A stretch of DNA of 64,000 bases from Ectobius pallidus (taxonomy: Eukaryota > Arthropoda > Insecta > Blattodea > Ectobiidae): the NCBI GenBank assembly GCA_964059195.1, contig CAXKWD010000001.1:155484532-155548531 (forward strand). The letters run 5' to 3'. The notes under the pieces were generated by a model. It had not been told where the DNA came from and ran no database searches. It worked only from the letters and a program-made list of their open reading frames with translations. The position numbers and the translations under genes are program-made. Shown here one piece after another: positions 35,164-46,491 of this stretch (the first letter of the stretch is position 1; every line of letters starts with the position of its first letter).

Positions 35164-37715
35164 TGTAATAGAACCTGGTAGGCCTACGTGATCCATGGAC
35201 CATATAAATTCTATCAAATCATCCCTTATATCATGTCCCCATCCAATTCCGATGTAATTCAAGAATGGCTGGCTAGTCAACTTTTATAAAAGCTAACCCT
35301 TTAATAAAGTGAGCCTAAAAGAAAGTTCAATATATTTCTAGAGATAATTTCGGAATATTTTCGAATTATTGGTTCATTAGAACGTAAAAACTTGCACAAT
35401 CTTACAGCGCAGTTAGTGTTATTGTTCCTCTCATTTTTATGACTCTCAATTTTTAGAAGTAGAGAGTGTACTTGTGGGGTATTGGATTCGGATGAACCTC
35501 GTCTTTTTCCTGATGGAGTTCCGAGGGTCAGTCCAGGTCCACGCAGTACTACCAACATTAAAAATATAGTTCACAATGTGCCAGCACCAGGGACAGGAAT
35601 TATTGTAATGGACGAAGGGAGGAAGGCAGAGAATAAAGGAATTGGAAAAGGGCTTAAGAAGCTAACAGTGAAAAAGTAGGAAACCCATTTTAATATATAA
35701 ATGGAATAAAATGTAAGGGAGAGGATTTATACTTTTTACTACATGGAATACTTGTGAAGCTTAGAACAGAAAAGAGGGAAGAACTAACTAGCAAAGGAAA
35801 GTACTTGAGACAGAACAAAATATCTCTAAAGCAGACTAATAACATATCTAAAAATTATTTTAAAAACGATAGAAAGTTGAGAATTAGCTTAACGGAAAGA
35901 ACAGAATATTCCGAATAGATTTATAAATCAATTTTTTATAGTCAATGTTTATAGTTGGCATACTAATACGCAGATTCTAGCTATCCGTTCGTGCACAAGA
36001 GAAATAAGTTCGAAGACCCCTTCAAAAAGAAATGATTGGTAGGACAAAGATTATACCACCACGCTGAACTCAATCCAATCTCCATTCCTTGCTTATAACC
36101 ACAAGGAACACATGTTCCAGAGATTGTGTCCAGTTTTTTATGACCGTATTCCCATTGTCATCTAGCTATCATATTTGCCTTTATGGTTTGACACCGTGTG
36201 TTCCTCGTAAAATGTGAGCCCACAATATTTGCCATGAAATTTGTCCTGTTCATGTGAACTTCAGGTAAACGCGGGACTCGTTTAATAAATTATATAGAAA
36301 CATACACAAGGGAGACAGCTGAAAGGTTTACGACAAAAAAATACATATACCATTTCAGTTATTGCTATTCGTGGCCTTTACTATACAGGCCGGAAGACTT
36401 GATGTAGCACTGTCGCACTCAATCAGCTGTTAAGACTGATTAATATATAGCCTATTGTAGCCTCTGAAACGTGCGCATTTTTCATAAGTAACGGGAAAAA
36501 AAAAGACAATCGAAGGTAAAATAACTTTTAACGGTAGGTGATGCTAATTAATTAAAAGGTGAAAATTATGCCACTTACTGGCATAAAACTATAACTCTCA
36601 AGGTTACCAGTTTTGATGGTTCACATGGAAAATACGTTGATTGCAACAAATTGTCACATTTGGTGGGTCAAAAGCGTTGTCCTTACGATGTCAGCCGCGT
36701 ACCAGCATATCAACTCTTGGTATCTGCGCACCCCTCAATATACTACACAATAGTATATAAATATATTCCCAGAAGAGGAAATGATATGCATAAAATGCTT
36801 CCCATGCTAAAATCACGTTGGTCACTGCATAAAAGTTAAAGTTTACTTTCATTTGTTAACATCACAATTATAGCATCAATATAAACAAAAAACGCTTGCT
36901 CATGTTTATTAGTTGCAACTAATAACTTTTAACGATAGAGATATCATTTAAAAGGAGAAAATTATGCTACTGAGCTTTATAAAATTATGACGCTCCAGGG
37001 TGACAAACGTTTAGTGCTTCGCATGTAAAATACTCTTTTATTTAAAAATAATTGCATATGATTATTAAATAGAGTCAGTCTGTAATAAATTGAAAGTGTT
37101 AAAATTCACTATGCTTTTTAAACACTAAATATCTCACGGTGGTCGCAAAAATGTCATATTCCTTGGCTGAAAATCGTTGTCCATTCCATCTCTTATATTG
37201 GCAGTCAAGTTCGAGAAATATGTAACCTCTGTCTGCGCAAGTGCGTACTAGGTGTCAGGGGAGTTCATGAACAGCAGAAAAGGTCCCAAAATGGTTGCAG
37301 CGTACGTATTAAAATTTATTATTTCATAAAATATTAACGCCTGTCAAAAAATTAGTATATTACACACGTGGTAAAATTATTTTATTTTGCTCGTTGGATT
37401 GCTTTACTCGCCCTTACGGGCTCGTTCGGCAAACATACCTACTCACAAAATAAAATCCTTCCTTTAGCCCTTGTGTCATAAATAAATATTTTCATATCTT
37501 TGGGAGCAAGGGGAAACGATTTCTGTCTTTTCGTGTACACAGCCATTCGGTCATTCAAAATTATTATCTTGCTGGGCTCCTCATGTAACTGATTTTCTAT
37601 TTAAAAAAACATTGCAAATGGAATTCTTTCCTTACTCAGGAAATATACCAGCTAGTAACTAGCCTCCCTTATAACGTCAGCTGAGCATTGGCATGAACTA
37701 ACTACATTTTTTAAA
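35164..37715. other. Intergenic with a diverged ~400-bp duplication
   Basis: 36519-36620 and 36922-37030 share ATAACTTTTAACG, AAAGGWGAAAATTATGC and ACATG/GCATG-AAAATAC in the same order, ~403 bp apart. GCGTTGTCC near 36670 and ATCGTTGTCC near 37175 continue the periodicity. This is an old tandem duplication of unknown nature. No gene is seen. Confidence 0.4.
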
Positions 37716-38525
37716 CTAACAGATGCCTGCGGCTTCGCCCACGATAATAATTAATTTTAAAAGTAAGAGCAAAATAATTGAAACGTTATATTTTAAACGA
37801 ATAATAATTATAACGAAACAGCTAAAAATCCGGCTTTGGAGTGCATTCCACGATTAGATGGGAAAAACGACGAGATTCCTGGCCCTTCATAGTGAGTTGT
37901 GTCCAAATGGATCCAATTTTTGCCGATTTAGGCCTACATTCATTATCGCTCTTCCGTCTATGTTGAACATTTCAGATGTCTGCGTGCCTTGACATTATAT
38001 ACAAACAAATTGACCAAGGGGTGAGCTCTCAAATTTATTTTATAGTAAAATTTAGCCGGGCATAGGCCAATTTTTCTGAATTATTTATCTTGTTTAGAGT
38101 TTTGTTTTCCCTGTTTTCCTTATTACATACAAACACACTCACTCTCGAGGCGAATCCACAGTCTCCTTCACCACGGAGCTAAGGCATCACGCCTTAGGTA
38201 CTGTGGCTAAGCAGACCGACAGAATCGAAGGGTCCTATAATTCTATGCGATATAGTGAAAAAATCGCGATTGATTTATTTCCAAGTTCTGCAATTGCAAT
38301 CACCTGCAATTGATTTGACAAATGAAATGGATTACTGTATTACCAGTTTTTTTTTTCTTTTTTTTTTTTACTCATAACTCGCGAACGAAAGCAAAAATTT
38401 TAAATCCGGCTAAGAGGTGCATTCGGCCACCCTTCAGACCATCTACGTTTAAAATTTCAGATCTCTGAATGCAGTAGATTTCGCTGGGCATCGCGCACAG
38501 ACAGAAAGACAAACATTATTATAGA
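37716..38525 (-). mobile_element. Helitron-like non-autonomous element, copy 2
   Basis: Inverted relative of 13537-14231. Shared features on the minus strand are the TCTATAATAATGTTTGTC start, TTTCGTTCGCGAGTTATGAG, TGTCAAGGCACGCAGACA and the GTGGGCGAAGCCGC near the 3' end. It is longer than copy 1, with unrelated sequence around 38085-38230 and a T-run near 38350, probably insertions. Confidence 0.5.
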
Positions 38526-39855
38526 TAAGCAATTGTATATTTCGAACTATTTTTTAGGTAAGCATCATACCCAAACAATTCTAAGTCACGTTAAAAGCAT
38601 GTCTCCCCGGCAACTTCTTCCTTCATTTTCTGAGACTTTAGCTTGATGGACATATTACAGTCCAATACATAGGTGATGAAAATACGATCATTAGTTGACA
38701 AGGAACCATCGTAGCCAGTATCGGGGCGTGTAAAATGTCTCTGTTAGATTCCTGGAGCGATCCTATTTGTATCATGAGATGTTTCACTAGTTCAGAAAGT
38801 TGATCTCCTCGCACTTGTTTAGTTCTGATTGAACTCAAGTGGTGGCGAGCTGAGAATTTAAAAGTAGGACTCAGGGAATCCGTTATCCTCTAATGGATGT
38901 CTTAATGTGTATAGCCAAGGAAGCGCCACAAAATTTACTCTTAGCGAAATTTCTCCTCTATAAACCATTACATTAGTAACATTGAATATGTTTATGTTTC
39001 TTAATAAGATTTTATGATTGTCAACTTAACATAGATCAAATCGGTCTGCAAAAATAGAAAACGACATTTTTATTCAAGTTCACTTCAGTAATGAATTATT
39101 ATTATGAATTGACGTGGTCTATGAATTTTTCAGGTCTAAAAATCCTGGGTAAGGAGTTCTCCGGGAGAGATATTAAGCTAGAGGCCCGTGTATTAGTAGT
39201 AGGTTTACGGCACGTAAAAAAATCTTCAAGCCTGAATTAGAGACTTTGGACAAAATTTCCCGGCCCTTTCACGTCCAAGTAATACTTTAGATTCCTGGAA
39301 GGGGTTGTGAGGCGATGGGCTTACCACCTGTCCCTCTGCCCTCTCATGGAAATTAAGAATAACAAAATTAGGGGGTTAAAGGAAAATAAAATCAGATCAA
39401 GTGAATTGATAGGCCTATTTTTGGATGTTAGAACTGTGGCCGCCGCGACGCAGAAACCCGCATGATTGGTCAACTCGTACGTGAAACGCACACGAACTGT
39501 ACGTTAGGAAGTAATATCTGAAGATCGGAACCATATCAGCTTGCATCACAATATGTTTCCACTTCCAGTTTTAACTAATTTCTCAGGAAGGTTATGTAAA
39601 ATCAAATTTCTACAATAAAACGTTTGAATTACAAAAAAATGTTAAAACTATAAGCTGCATATCTTCGTCTTCTTTATAAATATAATATTTTTCTGCAATA
39701 GACTACAATTTAATTGCACCAGACTTGCTAGGAAGAATCTTAATTGATAACACGGCATTATATTTCTAGCGTTCCCATCGCTCTCGCTCTATAATCCGTC
39801 TGTCCCCACATGAAGGTTCTTACAGCTGTGGCTTTACATGTTATGCGTCTGATTT
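38526..39855. other. Intergenic, left flank of the palindromic element
   Basis: No gene is recognised. It does not resemble the right flank after 53790, so the palindrome stops at the element ends. Confidence 0.4.
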
Positions 39856-39861
39856 AAGCGC
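39856..39861. repeat. 6-bp target-site duplication, left copy
   Basis: AAGCGC immediately precedes the first base of the left arm. The identical hexamer follows the last base of the right arm at 53785-53790. Confidence 0.9.
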
Positions 39862-40485
39862 AGTAGTAACTAGGGAGGTATAATCCAAAATGGCCGCCAC
39901 CCGACCCCGCCCCGGCGTCGCGACGTCGCCCCCCTTGAAACATGTCACGACAGGCACCAACGCGAGGTTCTTTGCTCCATGACGTCATAGGAATTTTTCA
40001 AACAAAAGGATACGGTCTTATGCGTTATTGTATTCCCTGGTTCATACCTACAGTGCAATGCAGGTAACGTAGGAATGAAACGATATGTAATGTTTACACA
40101 TAGTTATAATAATAAGCTATTGCATCTTTCCGTATTCTGTTAACAAGTGACTCGCACACAAATACGTCTGTCTGGGAATATGATTGTATAAACAGATTTT
40201 CTCATGTATCCTAATGGCTAAAACATGTCGTTATAAGGGTCGCATTCCAAACATATCTTATCTCTCTTTTTTTCTTAGGGGAGAGAGAATTTTAAAGGTG
40301 TGACGTCTAAACACTATACATAACATCATGACTAAGAGGAAAAGAATTCCTTTCAACAGCTTATCTTTTTTTGCGAAACAACAGGAACACGGAAGTGTAG
40401 CCCTGGAATGTATCCCTTGGCTTGTTTAGAGATAAAAATATATGATACAATCTTTTCTCTTGGGGGAGTGAGAATTTTAAAGGTG

Positions 40486-40600
40486 TGACGTCATTAATGT
40501 AAGTGTTTCAGTTTTCTGTATAAATACAGGTTTCTGTACAGTTCTAAGTTAAGAGTGACCTCATAGTGTGTTTGCGAAGTCATCCATCTGATCCTCTGGT
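40486..40600 (+). promoter_or_regulatory. Inward promoter with CRE, TATA box and first splice donor (left arm)
   Basis: The palindromic CRE TGACGTCA is at 40486-40493, TATAAATA follows at 40519-40526, and a strong 5' splice site CTG|GTAAGT is at 40599. The distances fit a start of transcription near 40549 and a ~50-nt non-coding first exon, reading towards the axis. A second AGAATTTTAAAGGTGTGACGTC block lies 185 bp upstream. The downstream exons are not established. Confidence 0.5.
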
Positions 40601-40870
40601 AAGTAATCATATTTTCTTTTATTTACTAATAATTAAGTGACAGTTTATTGTTTTTTTTTTTAATGATTGCGCTGGGCTTTTATAGTGAAGCCCCTCTTTA
40701 TTAATTGACTCAAGGATTTTATAATAACAGTTTTAGTACAAAATGTTTGTGGTTCAGAGCTATGAAAATTGTAAGTAAAAATAAAAGCTAATATATGTTC
40801 ATTGTGTGCGTTTCCACCTAATTATATAGATAGTTTGAATTAAAGAAGTTTCGGTGTCACAACAAAACAA

Positions 40871-41264
40871 ATATGAAAGCCCGCGTTGTGCCCTTTCGTC
40901 CTATGGTGTTCCGACGCCTCCCCGACGCTCTAGTTGTGCCCTTTTGGCAAAAATACGTCATGGGTGTCATATGAAAGCGTGCGATGTGCCCTTTCGTCCT
41001 ATGGTGTTCCGACGCCGCCCCGACGCTCTAGTTGTGCCCTTTTGGCAAAAATACGTCATGGGTGTCATATGAAAGCGTGAGATGTGCCCTTTCGTCCTGA
41101 GGTGTTCCGACGCCGCCCCCGACGCCCTAGTTGTGCCCTTTTGGCAAAAATACGTCATGGGTGTCATATGAAAGCGTGAGATGTGCCCTTTCGTCCTGAG
41201 GTGTTCCGACGCCGCCCCCCGACGCCCTAGTTGTGCCCTTTTGGCAAAAAGACGTCATGGGTCG
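40871..41264 (+). repeat. Four ~98-bp tandem repeats with ACGTCATGGG (left arm)
   Basis: Units start at 40871, 40969, 41067 and 41166 with ATATGAAAGC. Each holds GTGCCCTTTCGTCCT, a CpG-rich CGACGCC block, GTTGTGCCCTTTTGGCAAAA and then (T/G)ACGTCATGGG, a CRE half-site. Units 1-2 differ from 3-4 at shared positions (CCTATGG against CCTGAGG), so the array grew by local duplication. Open frames across it are artefacts. Confidence 0.9.
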
Positions 41265-42000
41265 ATTCGAACAATTGAGTTACGCCTTTTAACACTATGT
41301 TATCCATATTCATCCCAAATGTTGTAATTAGGCCCTTTGGACCAAGGAGAGGTTAAAGACGTCATGGTAGTCGATTCGAACAATTGAGTTACGCCCTTTA
41401 ACACTATGCTATCCCCGATTCATCCCGACGCCTGTAATTAGGCCCTTTGGACTAAGGAAAGGTTATAGATGTCATGGTAGTCGTTTCGAACAATTGAGTT
41501 ACGCCTTCTAACACTATGTTATCCATATTCATCCCAAATGTTGTAATTAGGCCCTTTGGACCAAGGAGGGGTTATTGACGTCATGGTAGTCGATTCGAAC
41601 AATTGAGTTACGCCTTTTACCACTCTGCTATCCCCACATTCATCCTGACAGCTGTAACTAAGCCCTTTGGATCAAGTAGACTTTAAGGACGTCATGGTAG
41701 TCGTTTCGAACAATTTAGTTACGTCCTTTCGCACTATGTTATCCATATTCATCCCAAAGGCTGTAATTAGGCTCTATGGACCAAGGAAACGTTCTTGACG
41801 TCATGGGAGTCGTTTCGAACAATGTAATTATGCCCTTTCGCACTATGCTATCCAAATTCATCCCTACGGTTGTAATTAAGCCCTCATGACCAAAGGGAAT
41901 GTTGTCAGGTCACGGGAATCGTTTCTAACAAAAAAAAAAGTTACGCTCTTTCGCACTATGCTATTCCCCGATTCATTCATTCATACACCTTTTACCATTT
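41251..42000 (+). repeat. ~109-bp degenerate tandem array with GACGTCATGG (left arm)
   Basis: Units begin with GACGTCATGG or variants at 41251, 41358, 41468, 41577, 41688, 41797 and ~41906. Each continues GTCGWTTCGAACAATTGAG, TTACGCC, CACTATGYTATCC, ATTCATCC and AATTAGGCCCTTTGG. Two units have the full TGACGTCA. The GCCCTTTYG core is also found in the 98-bp units, so the two arrays are probably related. Confidence 0.9.
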
Positions 42001-42603
42001 AAGCTCTTTGGTAGAAAATGTGTACGCATAGAGGCGCTGTTATGCAATTAAGAGGCAGGAGGTAAATAACATGTGTTCCTACTATACTTACAGATACTGT
42101 AAGAGGGAACTATGAAAACAATTACGTACAACATGCCTGTAGAGCGCATTCCCTAACAATGTTTTGTTATTAAAAGATAAATAAGTTTATACTTACATAA
42201 CCTTTTATATTTCATCTTCTATACAGCATCTATTCTCCTTCCAGATGAACAGTGCTATTATTAACTATATGTAAATGACTGTGTGTAATGATTAGGAAAA
42301 CGGTTAAGGTTAAATTTCATTTCAGACCGTCACAACCTTTTTATTGTGTATCATAAGATTGTCACGCTCCTGTGAAATAATGTGTATAAACAAAGGGCTT
42401 CACAGTAGTAGTGCTGCATGGTTTATTTCAACATACTGGGTTTACAAACACGATGACAGAATGGAATTTCATCACAAGGAAGTGATTGAAACACACACAC
42501 ACATACATCCGCGTCAGTACTTGTTATGTGTAATCAATACGACATGTATAAAAGAGTTTTAACATGTGATCTCATACACTCTATATTTCCTAAGTGTCTA
42601 TAG

Positions 42604-42677
42604 CTCTACGTGTGATTGAAAGTGATAGTGATTCAACTGCTTCTCCTTCCAAAAAAAAAAAACCATTAGGATCAGAG
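42604..42677 (+). CDS. Candidate internal exon with acidic-serine and basic motif (left arm)
   Basis: The segment is bounded by a possible acceptor (TCTATAG) and a consensus donor (CAGAG|GTATGT at 42678). The open phase reads VIESDSDSTASPSKKKKPLG, an acidic serine-rich stretch followed by a lysine run resembling a nuclear localisation signal. It sits tail to tail with the convergent 178-aa gene. The lysines come from an A12 run, so it could be chance. The next exon is not identified. Confidence 0.25.
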
Positions 42678-42684
42678 GTATGTT

Positions 42685-43221
42685 TTATTTAACTTCAGGT
42701 TTGTTTAAAAACACGTAATGAATATTGTCTATAATCCATGACTTTAAACTTAAAACAATTTGTTGTGCACATTTTGCTTCAGGAAAAGTATGGAATTTAC
42801 AGACAATACATTTAGGTAGAATATTTAAATTTGGACAATTGAAATCAAATAGATCGTAGACCTCAACAGACGGAATAATGTTGTGTAGAAATTGTTTCTT
42901 CTGACAACCTTTCACAAATACATGATCACAATTGTTGAAAATGTTTCTTACAATATTTTCCATGTGACCATAATCTACAAATCCATGATCGTATTTTAAT
43001 CCATGATGAAAATGTTCTAAGAAATGTTTTGTCATATCGTTTACAACAAGGTCTTCAGGGCTGTTGAATAATAGATGTACACTGTTTTCACATTTCAAAT
43101 CACAAGAAAAAATTCTTTTACAAAAAATTGACCTGTTGATTGTTCGACAAAACCCTGTACGTCTGCAACTCGGCCACCCTCTACGATCAAAAGAAAACAA
43201 TATATCACTAACATAATTCAT
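42685..43221 (-). CDS. 178-aa cysteine-rich protein of unknown function (left arm)
   Basis: Mirror copy of 50426-50962 with an identical predicted protein. Identity of an intact 178-codon frame in both arms fits recent duplication, gene conversion or selection. Confidence 0.75.
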   Translation of the reverse strand: MNYVSDILFSFDRRGWPSCRRTGFCRTINRSIFCKRIFSCDLKCENSVHLLFNSPEDLVVNDMTKHFLEHFHHGLKYDHGFVDYGHMENIVRNIFNNCDHVFVKGCQKKQFLHNIIPSVEVYDLFDFNCPNLNILPKCIVCKFHTFPEAKCAQQIVLSLKSWIIDNIHYVFLNKPEVK

Positions 43222-43370
43222 AAGGTTTGGTCAGTATAAAGTACATAAATCATAACCTTTTGTTCTTTTTCTTTAACATCTAAAGTAATATTGAACACTA
43301 CTGGTTGTGAGATTGAAACACACCTTGCCCCATAAGTAGTGTTATTGAATTTCTCAATTATAGATACCAT
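43218..43370 (-). CDS. Small upstream cistron, last exon (left arm)
   Basis: Mirror copy of 50277-50429 with the same splice acceptor and ATGA overlap. Confidence 0.55.
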   Translation of the reverse strand: MVSIIEKFNNTTYGARCVSISQPVVFNITLDVKEKEQKVMIYVLYTDQTL

Positions 43371-43519
43371 CTGAAAAGAAAAAAGGTATTTAATATAACA
43401 TTTTTATACACTATGTCAACAATAAACTCTAGCTGATAATGACTAACAACTTAGTAACAAAATAGTAAAACATCGAAACTGATAGAAATAGGAAAACAAA
43501 CAAACATGATGTTACTTAC

Positions 43520-43648
43520 TTCGTTAATTGTAAAAGAAAAGACAAAGTCTATGTTAGAAGAACAGATACTGATGCTGCCGACAAGTATGTAGTCTACAGT
43601 ATTCACAGAACGAACGATGAAACAGTGTTTAATGATGGGACAATAAAG
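43520..43648 (-). CDS. Candidate upstream exon of the two-cistron gene (left arm)
   Basis: Mirror copy of 49999-50127. Confidence 0.4.
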
Positions 43649-44069
43649 TCAACCTTTTTATAGCGATATTAAGTAACTGTTTCCCCCTCTTTGAACTTAC
43701 ATTCGTTTCTTGTTTGAAATAGATAGACTTAGATGCAGGAATGCGATTTCCTAGGATAGCGTCATAACATATTTTCTCTAACCATTTCATCATATACTAG
43801 AAATAGATTTAACCCTCTTTCTCTTCAGAATAACAATATAACTCAGTCGTCAAATGGTGAAACTATGTTATATTCTCCTCTCGTACCCTACAGCTATCTA
43901 TAAATATAATAGTGAAAGTATTTGCTATCTTAAAGTAATCTTCGAAACCCATGTAGATCAACATGTACAAAATTAATTTGAAAATGTCGACATGTATACT
44001 TAAGTCGCTATGAAAACTAAATGCTTTATACAAATCATGGTTGAAAAAGGACAAAGCATGCCTTTTCAT

Positions 44070-45085
44070 ACTGTATAAAACACAACTTGTGATTAAAAAT
44101 TATACTATTATTACTAACATGTACCAAATTAATTTTAAAATATCGACATGTAAACTTAAGTCGCTATGAAAACTAAATTATTTATACAAATGTCTTACAT
44201 GTACAGTACAACTGGGAGAAAATATTACTAACATGTACCAAATTAATTTTAAAATATCGACATGTAAACTTAAGTCGCTATGAAAACTAAATTATTTTAT
44301 ACAAATGTCTTACATGTACAGTACAACTGCTATGAAAACTAAAATATTTATACAGCTCTTGGTTGAAAATCTGACAATACGTGCCATTTCATACTGTATA
44401 AAACACAACTTGTGATTAAAACAAAAACTGTTTTCCTTTTAGGATGTTGTAACAAAGACCTTGAGATGTCGTTAAGTAAGTAGGTAGACAAGTATGACAA
44501 ACACAGCAAATACGTTCGTATAAAACACAACTTGTGATTAAAAATTATACTATTATTACTAACATGTACCAAATTAATTTTAAAATATCGACATGTAAAC
44601 TTAAGTCGCTATGAAAACTAAATTATTTATACAAATGTCTTACATGTACAGTACAACGTGTGATAAAAAACTTTACAATATTATTAAATGTACCAAATTA
44701 ATTTTGAAAATGTCTACCTTCTACACTTCCATCGTTATGAAACTAACTTATTTATACAAGTCATGGATGAAAACCAACAAAGCGTACCTTTTCATACTGT
44801 ATAAAACACAACTGGTGATTGAAAATGTACAACTTTATTCAGATGTAGAAAATATTAGTGCTTTCACAGCACAACTTGTGATTAAAAAAATCAAGCGTGT
44901 CTTTTCGTAGTGTATAAAACACAACTTGTGATTGAAAACGTACAATTGTATTCAGATGTTGTAAATACTAATGTTATTTCAACCCAACATGTGCTAAATT
45001 ACTTTGAAAATGTCATACATTTACACTTCACTTGTTATGAAAACTAAAATATTTATACAACTCACGGTTGAAAACTTACAATGCT
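44070..45085 (+). repeat. AACACAACTTGTGATT repeat family (left arm)
   Basis: The phrase GTATAAAACACAACTTGTGA recurs at 50-300 bp intervals. A ~97-bp block starting AACATGTACCAAATTAATTT occurs at 44117, 44230 and 44561. Units combine in shuffled order, like an iteron-type array. Several short open frames here (such as 44611-44910) are repeat artefacts because they repeat the same peptide phrases. Confidence 0.8.
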
Positions 45086-46475
45086 TGGCTTTTCATCTGT
45101 ATAAAACACAACTAGTGATTAAAATCGCTATGAAAACTATAATGTTTATACAAGAATTGACAAAGCGTGTCTTTTCATAATGTATAAACACACAACTTGG
45201 AATTGAAAATGTACAATTTTATTTTATAACGAGAAACTACAGGAAACAGATGGCTCAGATACACTTAAAGCGTGAACCCAACTTAGAGTGTAAGATTTAT
45301 TATATCACAGCTTTGGTTAGGCTATGTTATGTTAGGAAAGGTTAGGTTAGGGTATGTTCACAGCTTTGGTTAGGTTAGGATAGGTTAAGAAATGTTAGGT
45401 TACGATATGTTAGGTTACGATATGTTAGGTTACGGTATGTTAGATTATCTCGGAGGAAAGAAAAAAAACTCATCGCATAACCCAACTTATAGTGTACGAT
45501 TTATTATATCACCTCTTTGGTTAGGTTAGGTTAGGAAAGGTTAGGTTATGTTACAGTATGTTTGGTTAGGTTAGGAAAGGTTAGGTTATGTTACGGTATG
45601 TTTGGTTAGGTTAGGAAAGGTTAGGTTAGTTAGGATCACCGCTTTGGTTAAGTTAGGTTAGGTTTGGAAACGTTAGGTTAGGTTACGACATGTTAGGTTA
45701 GGTTAGGAAGGGTTAAGTTAGGTTAGGTTACGGTATGTTAGGTTAGGTTATCTCGGCTGAGGAAATTAAAAAACTCGTCGTGGCTTTTCATCTGTATAAA
45801 ACACAACTAGTGATTAAAATCGCTATGAAAACTATAATGTTTATACAAGAATTGACAAAGCGTGTCTTTTCATAATGTATAAACACACAACTTGGAATTG
45901 AAAATGTACAATTTTATTTTATAACGAGAAACTACAGGAAACAGATGGCTCAGATACACTTAAAGCGTGAACCCAACTTAGAGTGTAAGATTTATTATAT
46001 CACAGCTTTGGTTAGGCTATGTTATGTTAGGAAAGGTTAGGTTAGGGTATGTTCACAGCTTTGGTTAGGTTAGGATAGGTTAAGAAATGTTAGGTTACGA
46101 TATGTTAGGTTACGATATGTTAGGTTACGGTATGTTAGATTATCTCGGAGGAAAGAAAAAAAACTCATCGCATAACCCAACTTATAGTGTACGATTTATT
46201 ATATCACCTCTTTGGTTAGGTTAGGTTAGGAAAGGTTAGGTTATGTTACAGTATGTTTGGTTAGGTTAGGAAAGGTTAGGTTATGTTACGGTATGTTTGG
46301 TTAGGTTAGGAAAGGTTAGGTTAGTTAGGATCACCGCTTTGGTTAAGTTAGGTTAGGTTTGGAAACGTTAGGTTAGGTTACGACATGTTAGGTTAGGTTA
46401 GGAAGGGTTAAGTTAGGTTAGGTTACGGTATGTTAGGTTAGGTTATCTCGGCTGAGGATATTAAAAAACTCGTCG
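45086..46475 (+). repeat. Two 695-bp satellite units with degenerate TTAGG (left arm)
   Basis: Units 45086-45780 and 45781-46475. Each begins TGGCTTTTCATCTGTATAAA, has ~220 bp of AT-rich DNA including the AACACAACT phrase, then two blocks of GGTTAGGTTAGG with variants (TTACGGTATG, GGAAAGG), each preceded by a diverged ACCCAACTTAKAGTGTAMGA, and ends ...AAAAAACTCGTCG. The G-rich strand points towards the axis. The repeats are too mixed to be an active telomere tract. Confidence 0.95.
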
Positions 46476-46491
46476 CGACGAGTTTTTTCTT
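46461..46491. other. Palindrome axis
   Basis: The symmetric core AAAAAACTCGTCG|CGACGAGTTTTTT is centred between 46475 and 46476, exactly at a unit end. Just outside it the arms differ: the left has GCTGAGGATATT and the right, complemented, has GAGGAAATTGAAG. All other right-arm units keep the GCTGAGGAAATT form, so the first right unit is a variant. Confidence 0.9.

Larger units (their letters stand above)
39862..46475 (+). repeat. Left arm of the palindrome
   Basis: Order from the outside: CpG-rich terminus (39890-39945, with AAAATGGCCGCC just inside it), CRE site 39980-39987, duplicated AGAATTTTAAAGGTGTGACGTC block (40286-40307, 40471-40492), TATA region, 98-bp array, 109-bp array, convergent gene, third repeat family, two 695-bp units. 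Outside the satellite, position x pairs with 93646-x up to the T-run at 40651 and with 93647-x inside it. Confidence 0.95.

Noticed and set aside
34996..35280. 94-aa minus-strand frame rich in Tyr and Ile
   Set aside because: It is translation of the (AAT)n microsatellite.
40854..41167. Small proteins encoded across the 98-bp repeats
   Set aside because: The peptides simply repeat with the DNA unit and shift frame between units; no start context or homology.
40871..42000. CRISPR array
   Set aside because: The ~98 and ~109-bp units are repeated along their whole length with no unique spacers, and the setting is eukaryotic.
42380..42562. Reading frame ending in THTHIHPRQYLL as a gene
   Set aside because: The frame is open after a possible acceptor (TTTCAG at 42325), but it has a weak start context, a CA microsatellite inside, no recognised motif and no partner exon.
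44348..44910. 74-aa and 99-aa frames in the arms
   Set aside because: They run through the shuffled AACACAACTTGTG repeats and repeat the same peptide phrases; both arms carry them only because of the palindrome.
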